NCBI GenBank assembly: GCA_047833665.1
Contig: CP181261.1
Span: 2,586,325-2,650,324, forward strand
Direction: 5' to 3'
Source of the DNA: Caproicibacter sp047833665
GTDB taxonomy: Bacteria; Bacillota; Clostridia; Oscillospirales; Acutalibacteraceae
Length of the DNA: 64,000 nt
The stretch's first letter is position 1, and every line of letters begins with the position of its first letter. Shown one piece after another: positions 24,051 through 32,749 of the stretch. The notes beneath the pieces are model-generated. The model was given only the letters and a program-made list of their open reading frames with translations. It searched no databases and was not told the DNA's origin. The position numbers were made by a program, and so were the translations under genes.

Positions 24051-24468
24051 GAGTGGCATTCTCCTTTTGGGCGACAAAATCCGCTATTTTCTGGTCTTCC
24101 GAAGCAACGTGGTTAATAAGCCATGCCAAAAGCTTTCCGGCAAACTGCTGAATCAACTGTTCTTGGCAGCCATCTTGTTCAAACTGCCGCGCTACATCAG
24201 CAACATAGCGCACCATATCATTATGTATCTTGCGATGATTGTCCGCATCCGGGTAGCCAATCTGCCTCTGATATGCTTCCTCATCATGAAAATGCGTAAT
24301 GACGTAATCTTTCATGAAATCCAACGTTTCCTGTACTTTTCGGGTCTTTTCATCCCAGGCAACCGGTTTGCGAACTGTTTCCACAAAATCGGTGACCCTG
24401 CGGAAAAGTTCTCGATGTTGTTCATCAATCAGCGGAACTCCAAGTTTGTACTTCTCTTTCCAGATCAT
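24043..24468 (-). CDS. Bacteriohemerythrin
   Basis: 141 residues from the ATG at 24468, after AAAGGAGCCGGA. All seven di-iron ligands are present with canonical spacing: H18 (DEQHRELF), H59 and E63 (HFHDEE), H78 and H82 (HRKIH), H120 and D125 (INHVASED). It binds O2 reversibly at a non-heme di-iron centre; in anaerobes it serves oxygen sensing, storage or detoxification. First gene of a two-gene unit with the CheX-like protein. Confidence 0.94.
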   Translation of the reverse strand: MIWKEKYKLGVPLIDEQHRELFRRVTDFVETVRKPVAWDEKTRKVQETLDFMKDYVITHFHDEEAYQRQIGYPDADNHRKIHNDMVRYVADVARQFEQDGCQEQLIQQFAGKLLAWLINHVASEDQKIADFVAQKENATHG

Positions 24469-24651
24469 TCCGGCTCCTTTCCTGTGACCTGATAAAAGCC
24501 ACAATTAATAATAGTGATTATTGTTATTATATCATTGATAGCAGATAATATCAATAAGAATGGATAATATCACCTAGACATTGGACGCAAAAATCAAATA
24601 ATAAACACAGCATAATATTTTAATGTATCGTACGTTAAACGGTACCATCCC

Positions 24652-24680
24652 TTGACAAAATAAAAAAGATTGGATAGGAT
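24652..24680 (+). promoter_or_regulatory. Promoter of the HD hydrolase gene
   Basis: TTGACA (24652-24657) and TAGGAT (24675-24680), 17-bp spacer. Confidence 0.65.
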
Positions 24681-24741
24681 AAAGAACAAACATAGGGAAT
24701 TTCCCCATCATACACTTTTTATCAGAAATCGAGGGAATCAA

Positions 24742-25308
24742 ATGGGAAAAATACCAACTTTGGAAGAAGCTCAGAAACTGTTGGAAGAATACAACAAGGA
24801 GCCGTTTCATCTAAAACACGCGCAAATTGTTTCCGGTGTAATGGGATACTTCGCGCAAGAGTATGACCCTGAAAACGTGGAGTTCTGGAAAGTGGTAGGC
24901 CTGCTTCACGACCTTGATTTTGAGCAGTTTCCGGAGCAGCACTGCAAAAAAGAGCAGGAGATCCTTCGCGACTTAGGAATGGATGAAAAACTCATCCACG
25001 CTGTGGCCAGCCACGGTTACGGTCTGACCGTCGATGTGAAGCCGGAACATTTCATGGAAAAGATTCTGTTTGCCACGGACGAGCTGACGGGTCTGATTGG
25101 TGCTGTCGCGCTGATGCATCCCTCTAAAAGTGTATCGGATATGAAACTAAAGTCCGTAAAAAAGAAGTTTAAATCGCCGAATTTCGCCGCCGGCTGTTCA
25201 CGTGATGTGATTCAGCAGGGCGCGGACATGCTCGGCTGGAGTCTTGACGACCTGATATCCCGCACCATCGACGCGATGAAGACACTTGTACCGTCACTTG
25301 GTATCTAG
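24742..25308 (+). CDS. HD-domain hydrolase
   Basis: 188 residues from the ATG at 24742 behind GAGGGAATCAA. HD motifs: H in LKHAQIVSGVMGYFA, the HD doublet in VVGLLHDLDFEQFPEQH, and later ASHGYGLTVDVKP and FATDELTGLIGAVALMHPSK. This set is typical of a widespread short HD family of uncharacterised phosphohydrolases in Firmicutes. Monocistronic, with its own promoter and terminator. Confidence 0.88.
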   Translation: MGKIPTLEEAQKLLEEYNKEPFHLKHAQIVSGVMGYFAQEYDPENVEFWKVVGLLHDLDFEQFPEQHCKKEQEILRDLGMDEKLIHAVASHGYGLTVDVKPEHFMEKILFATDELTGLIGAVALMHPSKSVSDMKLKSVKKKFKSPNFAAGCSRDVIQQGADMLGWSLDDLISRTIDAMKTLVPSLGI

Positions 25309-25354
25309 ACAGATATCCCTACAGCTGGAGATAACGGCATATTTATCCCTTTAC

Positions 25355-25390
25355 AAACAACGCCGCGGGGAATTCCCCGCGGCGTTGTTT
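25355..25390. terminator. Bidirectional intrinsic terminator
   Basis: A perfect palindrome with the core CGCCGCGGGGAATTCCCCGC and A/T tails on both sides, between convergent genes. Confidence 0.9.
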
Positions 25391-25406
25391 TGCAGTTTGA
25401 TTTTGT

Positions 25407-26216
25407 TTAGTTTTTAAATTGGAACAAATCTCCAAGCCATTGTGCACACAGCGGAAACCATTGAGCACAGTGTGGATTTGGCGTGCCGACTTCTTCATTG
25501 CACATCGAGAGACCGTGCCTGCCCTTTTGAAAAATATGGCATTCGAACGGCACTTGAGCACGCCGCAGCGCTGCAGCAAACAACAGCGTATTTTCCAACG
25601 GAACATTTGCATCCTCGTAGGTATGCCATAAAAAGGCAGGAGGAGTATTTTGGCTCACTTGATTTTCCAGTGAAAACAATTGAATTTGTTCTTCTGTCGG
25701 TGAACCTCCACACAAATATTCCGCTGTCTGCCGATGTGTATACTGCCCCGCGGTAAGAACCGGGTAGCATAATATCATCGCATTAGGGCGATTGTTCCCA
25801 TTTTGTACTTCCGTTCTGCTCTTAAGCTCCGGGCTGTCACACAAAGTACCAAGACTTGCAGCTATATGTCCGCCCGCAGAAAACCCGCAGACTGCAATTT
25901 GATTTGTTTGAATTCCCCATTGAGCACTGTTCTCGCGGATTATCTGTACTGTGCGTGATAATTCTATCAACGGCTGAAGATTTTTTGCATGTTCTGCAAG
26001 AGAGTAATACAAAACGAAAACCTGATAGCCTTTTGAAAAAAATGCAAATGCCGGCGGGTCGGTTTCACGTTCTGATAATATTGCAAACCCGCCGCCCGGG
26101 CAGATGACAACGCATGGCCTGACCGTACGATTCGGCATTTCTTCACGAGCTTCATGCAGATACCCTACAACGCGGGCTTTACTGTTAGAGTCCGGAGAAA
26201 ATTCAACCTTGCGCAT
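25407..26216 (-). CDS. Alpha/beta-hydrolase fold esterase
   Basis: 269 residues from the ATG at 26216 (AAAGGGAG upstream). Features: an oxyanion-loop CPGGGFAILSERE, nucleophile elbow GFSAGGHIAASLG with the catalytic Ser, Asp in TYEDANVPLENT and His in FQKGRHGLSM. This resembles small acetyl-xylan-esterase/lipase-like BD-FAE enzymes. No signal peptide, so it is cytosolic; the substrate is probably an acylated sugar or small ester (inference). It is 26 bp downstream of sufU on the same strand. Confidence 0.88.
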   Translation of the reverse strand: MRKVEFSPDSNSKARVVGYLHEAREEMPNRTVRPCVVICPGGGFAILSERETDPPAFAFFSKGYQVFVLYYSLAEHAKNLQPLIELSRTVQIIRENSAQWGIQTNQIAVCGFSAGGHIAASLGTLCDSPELKSRTEVQNGNNRPNAMILCYPVLTAGQYTHRQTAEYLCGGSPTEEQIQLFSLENQVSQNTPPAFLWHTYEDANVPLENTLLFAAALRRAQVPFECHIFQKGRHGLSMCNEEVGTPNPHCAQWFPLCAQWLGDLFQFKN

Positions 26217-26242
26217 GAAATCGCTCCCTTTCAACAATCCGC

Positions 26243-26683
26243 TTAGTTGTGATTTTTTTCTCCTTCAATCGCATTTTCCAATGTATGCCATCCCAAGACT
26301 GCACATTTGACGCGTGCAGGCATATGGGAGATATCTTTTAGAGCAATAGCCTCATCCAAGTCCTCCAGCTGGGATTCATCCGTTATTTCATTCTTAATCA
26401 TGCCAAAGAACAAATTTGCCAGCCGAAGTGCTTCCTCTTTTGTCTTACCCTTAATCAGGTCAATCATAATGGAGGTGGATGCCTGCGAAATTGCGCATCC
26501 GACACCTGTAAACGCGGCGTCCTCAATAATACCGTCTTGTTCGCGCAGTTCTAACTCAATTTCATCTCCGCAGCTTGGATTTACCCCTTTGAGCACCACC
26601 GTTGGATTTTCGATGTGGTGCTTATTGCGGTTGGAGTTATTGTGCTCCGTTAAAATCTGCGTATAAATATTTTCAAGTCCCAA
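26243..26683 (-). CDS. sufU: Fe-S cluster assembly protein SufU
   Basis: 146 residues with the IscU/SufU fold. C38 (NPSCGDEIEL), D40, C63 (GVGCAISQAS) and C127 (RVKCAVLGWH) are the zinc/transfer ligands. The Firmicute SufU takes sulfur from SufS by a zinc-ligand-swap mechanism. It overlaps sufS by 11 bases. Confidence 0.94.
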   Translation of the reverse strand: MGLENIYTQILTEHNNSNRNKHHIENPTVVLKGVNPSCGDEIELELREQDGIIEDAAFTGVGCAISQASTSIMIDLIKGKTKEEALRLANLFFGMIKNEITDESQLEDLDEAIALKDISHMPARVKCAVLGWHTLENAIEGEKNHN

Positions 26684-27896
26684 GGCCCAGCCACCCCCTA
26701 ACTTTTTTCAGACTTTCAAGGAAAATATCAATATCTTCCTTTGTATTATAAAAATACAAACTGGCTCGGCATGTAGCGTTCACGCCTAAATAATGCATCA
26801 GCGGCTGAGCACAATGATGCCCGGCGCGAATTGCAACGCCGTCGGAATCCAAAATGGAAGAAACATCGTGCGGATGAACTCCGTCCACATTGAACGAAAT
26901 TACGCCGCAGCGCTGCTCGCCGGCCTTTGTGTCCCCGTAAACCGTGACGTGTGGAATTTTCGCCATACCTTCCAGCGCATAGGCCAGAAGCTCCTCCTCG
27001 GTCTTAATGATGGTGTCGTAGCCAACCTGTTTTAAATAGCGGATAGCGGCTGCCAAACCGACTGCCCCGCCTACATTCTGCGTGCCGGCTTCGAATTTCT
27101 GCGGCAGCGGTGCAAACGTTGCATCCTGCTCGCTGACATATTCAATCATTTCTCCGCCGGTTAAAAACGGCGGCATTTTACTCAGCAGTTCCTCTTTTCC
27201 GTACAAAACGCCGATACCCATTGGAGCCAACATTTTATGCCCGGAAAAGGCCGCAAAATCCACATCGAGCTTTTGAACATCCACCGGATAATGAGGAATA
27301 CTCTGCGCGCAATCCAGCACTACCACCGCTCCGACGGCATGCGCTCTGCGAACGATTTCTTCCACGGGATACACGGTTCCCAGCACATTGCTGACATGTG
27401 CAACCGCAACCAGTGCTGTTTTAGCCCCAATTTTGTCGAGTTCTTGTTCGGACAGGCGTCCGTTTTGGTCCGGGTGCAAATAAATCAGCTTCGCGCCTTT
27501 TGCCCGCGCAACCATCTGCCATGGCAAAATATTGCTGTGGTGCTCGGAAACCGGCAGGACAATTTCATCGCCCGCCTTAATAAAATTCATTCCGTAGCTG
27601 TATGCCACTAGATTCAGCGACTCTGAGGCATTGCGGGTAAATACGACTTCCGCGTCCTTTTTCGCATTGATAAACTCCCGAACCACCGCGCGGGAATCTT
27701 CATACATCTGCGTTGCGCGAATACTCAGCTCATACAAACCGCGGTGCGGATTCGCATTGGAAGTGCGGTAATATTCATCCACCGCTTGAAGCACCGAGAG
27801 CGGTTTCTGTGTTGTGGCGGCGTTATCCAAATAGACGAGGCGTTTGCCGTCCCGCTTTTCATTTAAAATAGGAAAATCTTTAAGATACGGATTCAA
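26673..27896 (-). CDS. sufS: Cysteine desulfurase SufS
   Basis: 407 residues, PLP-dependent class V aminotransferase. The PLP lysine is K221 (FSGHKMLAP), and the active-site Cys is C362 (RAGHHCAQPLM), typical of group II desulfurases. It releases sulfur from cysteine as a persulfide and hands it to SufU. It overlaps sufD by 17 bases at its start. Confidence 0.96.
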   Translation of the reverse strand: MNPYLKDFPILNEKRDGKRLVYLDNAATTQKPLSVLQAVDEYYRTSNANPHRGLYELSIRATQMYEDSRAVVREFINAKKDAEVVFTRNASESLNLVAYSYGMNFIKAGDEIVLPVSEHHSNILPWQMVARAKGAKLIYLHPDQNGRLSEQELDKIGAKTALVAVAHVSNVLGTVYPVEEIVRRAHAVGAVVVLDCAQSIPHYPVDVQKLDVDFAAFSGHKMLAPMGIGVLYGKEELLSKMPPFLTGGEMIEYVSEQDATFAPLPQKFEAGTQNVGGAVGLAAAIRYLKQVGYDTIIKTEEELLAYALEGMAKIPHVTVYGDTKAGEQRCGVISFNVDGVHPHDVSSILDSDGVAIRAGHHCAQPLMHYLGVNATCRASLYFYNTKEDIDIFLESLKKVRGWLGLGT

Positions 27897-28974
27897 TGGC
27901 TTCCAGCCTCTCTTTCACATACTCTGAAATCGCATCCCGCAAAGCAGAATCCGGAATCCGGTCGGTTACGGGCCTGAACTGTGCTTCAATCAGCAGCTTC
28001 CTCGCTTCCAGCTCACTCAGCCCGCGGGACATAAGGTAGAACAGTCTGTTGCTGTCAATCTTCCCCGCGGATGCCGCATGCTGACCTTCCACATCTTCTT
28101 CCGCACACAAAATCAGCGGAGCAGAGCGGTTGACCACTTTTGGGCTGAACAGAAGACTATACTCACTTTCATGCCCAACCGCACGCTTGGACCCTTTGAC
28201 AAAGTCAATCGTTCCGCGGAATGTTTTACGGCTTTCATCCAGCAAAGCGCCGCTGGCGTGAATTTCACTGTGCGACGAACGACCGGTATGTTCGGCTACA
28301 TAGTTAATATCAATGCAACGGCTGCGGTCGCCGAAGTAAATCGTATCCAGATTCAGCAAACTTTTAAACCCTGAAAGCTGTGCTTTTAAACCGGCAGCCG
28401 TGTTTTTTCCGCCCAGCTCTGCCTGAATCACGCTGATTTCGCCGTTATCGTCGCACTCTGCGCCAACATCGTCATAGTGCAGGCATTGATCTCCCAGCAT
28501 CTGGACCTGTATTAAGCGAATCACAGCGTTTTTACCTGCACGGAGCATGGTCAAGCCGCCGTGGAAACCGGAAAAGTCCATCGGTGAAACGTAACTCATC
28601 ACGACGGTTACCTCACTGCCCTCTCCGGCCACGATGGTATTCACATCCAGTACGGATGGATTGGTTTCATCCACACGGTAAGAAAGGAATATCGGTTGCT
28701 GTGCTTTCACGCCGTCGGGCACTGTCACTGTGACACCGCAGGTGCGATTCTTCGCTGTAAAGTCCCTCACCTCGTCCCCCATGCCTGTGGAAATCCCCAC
28801 GGCAGGGAACGGTTCGGAAGAAATTTCAACATCTTGGGGCAATTCTGTGGAAAGATATTTTCCCTCATACGGATGTATTTCCGGAATTGCTTCCTCTATT
28901 TTTGTATCATTAATACCCAGCCGGAACCACGTAGGAGCAGGCAGGGTATTGACATGTGATAATTCAAGATTCAT
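27880..28974 (-). CDS. sufD: Fe-S cluster assembly protein SufD
   Basis: 364 residues; the right-handed beta-helix core and C-terminal segment (EGQHAASAGKIDSNRLFYLM, SRGLSELEARKLLIEAQFRP) are those of SufD. It pairs with SufB in the SufBC2D scaffold. ATG at 28974, 19 nt after sufB. Confidence 0.95.
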   Translation of the reverse strand: MNLELSHVNTLPAPTWFRLGINDTKIEEAIPEIHPYEGKYLSTELPQDVEISSEPFPAVGISTGMGDEVRDFTAKNRTCGVTVTVPDGVKAQQPIFLSYRVDETNPSVLDVNTIVAGEGSEVTVVMSYVSPMDFSGFHGGLTMLRAGKNAVIRLIQVQMLGDQCLHYDDVGAECDDNGEISVIQAELGGKNTAAGLKAQLSGFKSLLNLDTIYFGDRSRCIDINYVAEHTGRSSHSEIHASGALLDESRKTFRGTIDFVKGSKRAVGHESEYSLLFSPKVVNRSAPLILCAEEDVEGQHAASAGKIDSNRLFYLMSRGLSELEARKLLIEAQFRPVTDRIPDSALRDAISEYVKERLEAIESVS

Positions 28975-28993
28975 GGTAATTCCCTCATCGGCC

Positions 28994-30415
28994 TTAACCG
29001 ATAGAGCCCTCCATTTCCAGCTTAATCAAATTATTCATCTCCACGGCGTATTCTACCGGGAGTTCTTTGGCAATCGGCTCCGCAAAGCCGGTCACAATCA
29101 TTGCTTTGGCATCCTCTTCGGAAATGCCTCGGCTCATCAAATAGAAAATCGCATCGTCGCTGATGCGCCCGATTTTGGCTTCATGCCCCACGTCCACATC
29201 GTCATTCCGAATATCCATAACCGGAATTGTGTCAGAGCGGGAAATGTCGTCCAGCATCAAAGACTCACAGGAAACCGATGATTTACAGCCGTATGCCTTC
29301 GGCAGAATGCTGACCGAACTGCGGTAGGTACACCAACCGCCATCCTTGGAAATAGACTTGGTGTTAATGCTGGAATACGTATGCGGTGCCGCGTGAACAA
29401 CCTTTGCACCGGTATCAAGCGACTGGCCTTTGCCTGCGAAAGTAATTCCGGTAAACTCCATGCGGGAATGTTCTCCCTTTAAGATGCTCATGGGGTAGAG
29501 GTTGGAAATATGGGAACCGAACGACCCGGAAACCCACTCGATAGTTCCGCCCTCTTCGACCACCGCCCGCTTGGTATTCAGGTTAAACATATTTTTCGAC
29601 CAGTTTTCAATTGTGGAATAACGCAGACGTGCGTTCTTACCGACATACAGTTCCACACACCCGGCGTGCAGGTTTGCAACATTGTATTTCGGTGCGGAAC
29701 AGCCCTCGATAAAGTGCAGACTTGCACCTTCGCTTACAATGATGAGCGTATGTTCAAACTGACCGGCACCCGGCGCGTTCAGACGAAAATAAGACTGCAG
29801 CGGTATTTCTACATTGACCCCCGGCGGAACATAGACAAACGACCCGCCGGACCAAACCGCGCCGTGCAGAGCTACAAATTTATGGTCTTCCGGAGGAACC
29901 AACTTCATAAAATGTTCTTTGACCATCGGCCCGTACTTCGGGTCGCGAATAGCACTCTCCATATCGGTGTAAACCACACCCTGCCGGCGAACCTCTTCGC
30001 GCACATTGTGGTACACAACTTCGGAATCGTACTGTGCGCCCACACCCGCAAGCGATTTCCGTTCCGCTTCCGGAATACCGAGCCGTTCAAACGTATTTTT
30101 GATATCATCCGGTACTTGTGACCATTGAGCCTTCATCTCGGTATTTGGGCGAATGTATGTGACAATCTCGTCCATATTCAATTCGTCCAAAGGCGGTCCC
30201 CATCCCGGCAGAGGCAGGCGATTATAGACCTCCAGTGATTTTAAGCGAAACCGGCGCATCCACTCCGGGTCATTTTTTGCGGCGGAGATTTCGTTAACAA
30301 TCTCCGGCGTCAGTCCTTGCCCTACTTGATAAGCGGCATGGACTTCATCGCGAATATCATAAACAGTGCGGTCAATATCCGCAACCTGTGTTTTTTTTCT
30401 GTTAAAAGCGTTCAA
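28994..30415 (-). CDS. sufB: Fe-S cluster assembly scaffold SufB
   Basis: 473 residues from a TTG at 30415, 9 nt after GGAGGG (a further in-frame TTG at 30439 lacks a site). The sequence contains the typical GEGASLHFIEGCSAPKY-type segment with the conserved Cys, YVPPGVNVEIPLQSYFR and the C-terminal FYLMSRGISEEDAKAMIVTG. SufB accepts sulfur and builds the cluster with SufC/SufD. Confidence 0.96.
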   Translation of the reverse strand: MNAFNRKKTQVADIDRTVYDIRDEVHAAYQVGQGLTPEIVNEISAAKNDPEWMRRFRLKSLEVYNRLPLPGWGPPLDELNMDEIVTYIRPNTEMKAQWSQVPDDIKNTFERLGIPEAERKSLAGVGAQYDSEVVYHNVREEVRRQGVVYTDMESAIRDPKYGPMVKEHFMKLVPPEDHKFVALHGAVWSGGSFVYVPPGVNVEIPLQSYFRLNAPGAGQFEHTLIIVSEGASLHFIEGCSAPKYNVANLHAGCVELYVGKNARLRYSTIENWSKNMFNLNTKRAVVEEGGTIEWVSGSFGSHISNLYPMSILKGEHSRMEFTGITFAGKGQSLDTGAKVVHAAPHTYSSINTKSISKDGGWCTYRSSVSILPKAYGCKSSVSCESLMLDDISRSDTIPVMDIRNDDVDVGHEAKIGRISDDAIFYLMSRGISEEDAKAMIVTGFAEPIAKELPVEYAVEMNNLIKLEMEGSIG

Positions 30416-30435
30416 CTCAAATTTCCCTCCGCATC

Positions 30436-31179
30436 TCAAACGGCGGGGGCCTGCAGCCCCTGGAATCCGGATTCGTTGATTCTGTCAATCAGCGAACGGT
30501 CACCCGTTTGTGCAATTTGGCCGTCCATTAGGATATGCACGGCGTCAACCGGCAGAAAGTCCAGTATTTTGGTGTTGTGCGTGATAATCAGCAGAGAATT
30601 TTCCTGCGTACGGAACTTTTCCACACCTTGGGAAACGATTTTGACCGCATCCACGTCAAGCCCGGAATCCGTTTCATCCAAAATGGCGAGTTTCGGGTTG
30701 AGCATCAGCATCTGGAGAATCTCCGATTTTTTCTTTTCCCCGCCGGAAAATCCCACATTTAGGTAGCGGGAGGCATATTCCGCATCCATGTGGAGGTCCT
30801 TCATTTTTTCCGCGAGTTCCTTTTTGTAAGCAAATAGCTTGACCGGTTTTCCGGTAACCGCAAAACGCGATGTTCGCATAAAGTTTTCAAGCGATATTCC
30901 CGGCACTTCCTCCGGATTTTGGAACGACAAAAAAAGTCCTGCTTTTGCACGCTCATTTGCAGGCGCGTTGGTCAGGTCCTTGCCTTCAAACAGAATTGAG
31001 CCGCTGTCCACATGATACTGTGGGTGGCCCATGATTGTATTGACTAATGTAGATTTCCCCGCGCCGTTGGGACCCATCAGCACGTGGACTTCTCCTTTTC
31101 CTATGGTAAGATTCAGTCCGCGCAGGATTTGAGTACCCTCTACGCTGACTGCAAGATCCTTGATTTCCAATAGTTGCAC
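30436..31179 (-). CDS. sufC: Fe-S cluster assembly ATPase SufC
   Basis: 247 residues: Walker A GPNGAGKST (residues 36-44), SufC-type signature FSGGEKKKSEILQML, Walker B LAILDETDSGLDVDA. The start is taken as the GTG at 31179 (MQLLEIKDLAV), with GAGAGGTGG 8 nt upstream; a GTG at 31191 falls inside that site. First gene of sufCBDSU, the standard Firmicute order. Confidence 0.96.
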   Translation of the reverse strand: MQLLEIKDLAVSVEGTQILRGLNLTIGKGEVHVLMGPNGAGKSTLVNTIMGHPQYHVDSGSILFEGKDLTNAPANERAKAGLFLSFQNPEEVPGISLENFMRTSRFAVTGKPVKLFAYKKELAEKMKDLHMDAEYASRYLNVGFSGGEKKKSEILQMLMLNPKLAILDETDSGLDVDAVKIVSQGVEKFRTQENSLLIITHNTKILDFLPVDAVHILMDGQIAQTGDRSLIDRINESGFQGLQAPAV

Positions 31180-31256
31180 GAAATTTTCCACCTCTCGACT
31201 GTATACGATGAAAAGGGTATTTGCCCTTAATGTATACTAAATTGATGTGTATTTAC

Positions 31257-31285
31257 ATTATAGACGGAAACACTCCATTTTGCAA
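31257..31285 (-). promoter_or_regulatory. Promoter of the suf operon
   Basis: TTGCAA (31280-31285) and TATAAT (31257-31262), 17 bp apart. The leader carries a small AAGGG/CCCTT hairpin and GTATAC on both sides (31201-31206 and 31231-31236). Confidence 0.75.
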
Positions 31286-31303
31286 GCAAAAAACGTAATG
31301 TTT

Positions 31304-31771
31304 TTATCTTAATTCCGACGGGCTGCAGCCCAGCACAGACGCGATTTTGGCAAGGGTTTCCTCGTCCGGTTCCTTTTCAAGATTCTCCCACTCGTACAAA
31401 AGTTTTGGCTCCACAGAGAGGCGTTTGGCAAGGTCAGAGAGCGTCATGCCTGCCATCTGCCGGTACGACGCAATTTTTTTTACCGGATCGAGCAGATAAG
31501 CCCGCCGTCTTTGGCTGTCCACCAGAAGCGGACACCCGTTGTGAAGCATAAGGTCGCACAAAGTACCCTCTGAGCTGTAAATTGCCGGCTCTCCTTCAGG
31601 TGTCATTCCGGTGCTGTATCCTTCCGGAAGAACATATTCCCTTCCTCCGTCATCCCGTCCGCGTAATCCCGGCAAATTTCGCCACGGAAGCAGCGAACAG
31701 CTTTCTCCTTCCTGTTCCGGTTCCGGTGAGGAAAAACAGCGAATTTTATAAATAGTTACAATTTCACCCAT
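31304..31771 (-). CDS. XRE-family DNA-binding protein
   Basis: 155 residues. The C-terminal part is a Cro/CI helix-turn-helix (IASYRQMAGMTLSDLAKRLS, then EPKLLYEWENLEKEPDEETL and AKIASVLGCSPSELR). The N-terminal 90 residues (EYVLPEGYSTGMTPEGEPAI, LMLHNGCPLLVDSQ) form an unrecognised domain, perhaps a ligand sensor. It precedes the suf operon on the same strand with a separate suf promoter between; a regulatory link to suf is possible but not shown. Confidence 0.8.
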   Translation of the reverse strand: MGEIVTIYKIRCFSSPEPEQEGESCSLLPWRNLPGLRGRDDGGREYVLPEGYSTGMTPEGEPAIYSSEGTLCDLMLHNGCPLLVDSQRRRAYLLDPVKKIASYRQMAGMTLSDLAKRLSVEPKLLYEWENLEKEPDEETLAKIASVLGCSPSELR

Positions 31772-31912
31772 GACAAAACGCCCCCAAGATAAGATTTGTA
31801 TTATTATAGCATGAATGTGAAAAGAAATCTTTTTACGCGCCGACCGGTTAAAAATTCGTCAAAATGCTAACTTGCGGCGCATATGTAATGAGAATTTTCA
31901 TCGGAATAAGAC

Positions 31913-31941
31913 TTACAAAATTAGGAATTTCGTATTATAGT
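31913..31941 (+). promoter_or_regulatory. Promoter of the DsrE-like gene
   Basis: TTACAA (31913-31918) and TATAGT (31936-31941), 17-bp spacer. Confidence 0.65.
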
Positions 31942-31976
31942 GAAAATAAACAGAAAACAGCCAAAGGAGAATAGGA

Positions 31977-32330
31977 ATGTCAAAAGTCATTTTTCACGTC
32001 GATGAATCCAGTCGTTGGCCCATGGTCCTTGCAAACGCGACAAACATGATACAATACGGCCGCACGCAAGGCAGGCCGTTTGAAGTAGAAATCCTCGCAA
32101 ATTCGCAGGCAGTTCGCCAGCTTACCACACAGGGCGCTGAGGAGGCGGAAATGAGAGAACGCGCTGAAGTTCTGTCCCGTTCCGGTGCACGATTTGCAGC
32201 TTGCAGTGTTTCGATGGGAAATTTGAAGATAGAATCCTCCGAGCTGCTGCCTTTTGTCCAAACCGTCCCATCCGGAGTGGTGGAACTTGCACTGCGCCAA
32301 GATGAAGGATATGCCTACATCAGGCCGTAA
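31977..32330 (+). CDS. DsrE-family protein
   Basis: 117 residues with a DsrE/DsrF-like Rossmann pattern (KVIFHVDESSRWPMVLANAT, FEVEILANSQAVRQLTTQ, FAACSVSMGNLKIESSELLP, VQTVPSGVVELALRQDEGYAY). The single Cys in AACSVSM is where sulfur-relay members of this family carry their reactive cysteine. Family members handle protein-bound sulfur; a role next to suf is plausible inference. Strong AAAGGAGAATAGGA ribosome-binding site. Confidence 0.85.
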   Translation: MSKVIFHVDESSRWPMVLANATNMIQYGRTQGRPFEVEILANSQAVRQLTTQGAEEAEMRERAEVLSRSGARFAACSVSMGNLKIESSELLPFVQTVPSGVVELALRQDEGYAYIRP

Positions 32331-32340
32331 AATACACGGC

Positions 32341-32379
32341 AAAGAGGGGAAAAGCAAAACTGCTTTTCCCCTCTTTTTA
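32341..32379. terminator. Bidirectional intrinsic terminator
   Basis: AAAGAGGGGAAAAGC pairs with GCTTTTCCCCTCTTT, T-run follows; between convergent transcripts. Confidence 0.9.
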
Positions 32380-32523
32380 TTAGGTTGGCCGCGCACGTTT
32401 TTCACCGTGCTTTGCCTTTCCCTGAAGTTGAGGCACAGGGCGTGTGTTTTTCGGCGCATGAGCCTTTTTGCTGCTCTGTGTCGGTTCCCCCGAATCGGGG
32501 CGGCGCATTCCCGCTTTTGCCAT
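32380..32523 (-). CDS. Small basic protein, 47 residues
   Basis: Begins MAKAGMRRPDSGEPTQSSKK and ends VPQLQGKAKHGEKRARPT. Rich in Lys, Arg and Pro, with no hydrophobic segment; probably disordered and nucleic-acid or ribosome associated (inference). A G-rich AAGGGGGACGG lies upstream. I recall similar AKAGMRRPD-type short proteins in other Clostridia but know no function. It is the last gene before the terminator, 20 nt after the 44-residue gene. Confidence 0.65.
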   Translation of the reverse strand: MAKAGMRRPDSGEPTQSSKKAHAPKNTRPVPQLQGKAKHGEKRARPT

Positions 32524-32543
32524 GAACCGTCCCCCTTTTTTAA

Positions 32544-32678
32544 CTAAACGTCATTATTTTTGACAGACTGTTTTTTGCTGTTTCGGTTTTGATTTTGGTT
32601 CTCCCTTGTAATCGGCGTCTGTCCGTTTGCCTTTTCAAGCCGGCTTCTTTTGTTGTCCGGCTGGCTGTCTTTGGGCAT
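32544..32678 (-). CDS. Small polar protein, 44 residues
   Basis: Begins MPKDSQPDNKRSRLEKANGQ, ends QNRNSKKQSVKNNDV. Extremely hydrophilic (Asn, Gln, Lys, Arg), no Cys or aromatic residues. The ATG at 32678 follows GGAGGTGGTGCGC. It shares a transcript with the next 47-residue gene and probably with pdxK upstream (71-bp gap, no terminator). Spore small-protein or nucleic-acid-binding roles are possible but unsupported. Confidence 0.6.
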   Translation of the reverse strand: MPKDSQPDNKRSRLEKANGQTPITRENQNQNRNSKKQSVKNNDV

Positions 32679-32749
32679 GCGCACCACCTCCGGCACTATT
32701 ATTCCTTTTGCCGAGGCAGTTATGCATGGTGTCGGTAAGGCACTTTACC

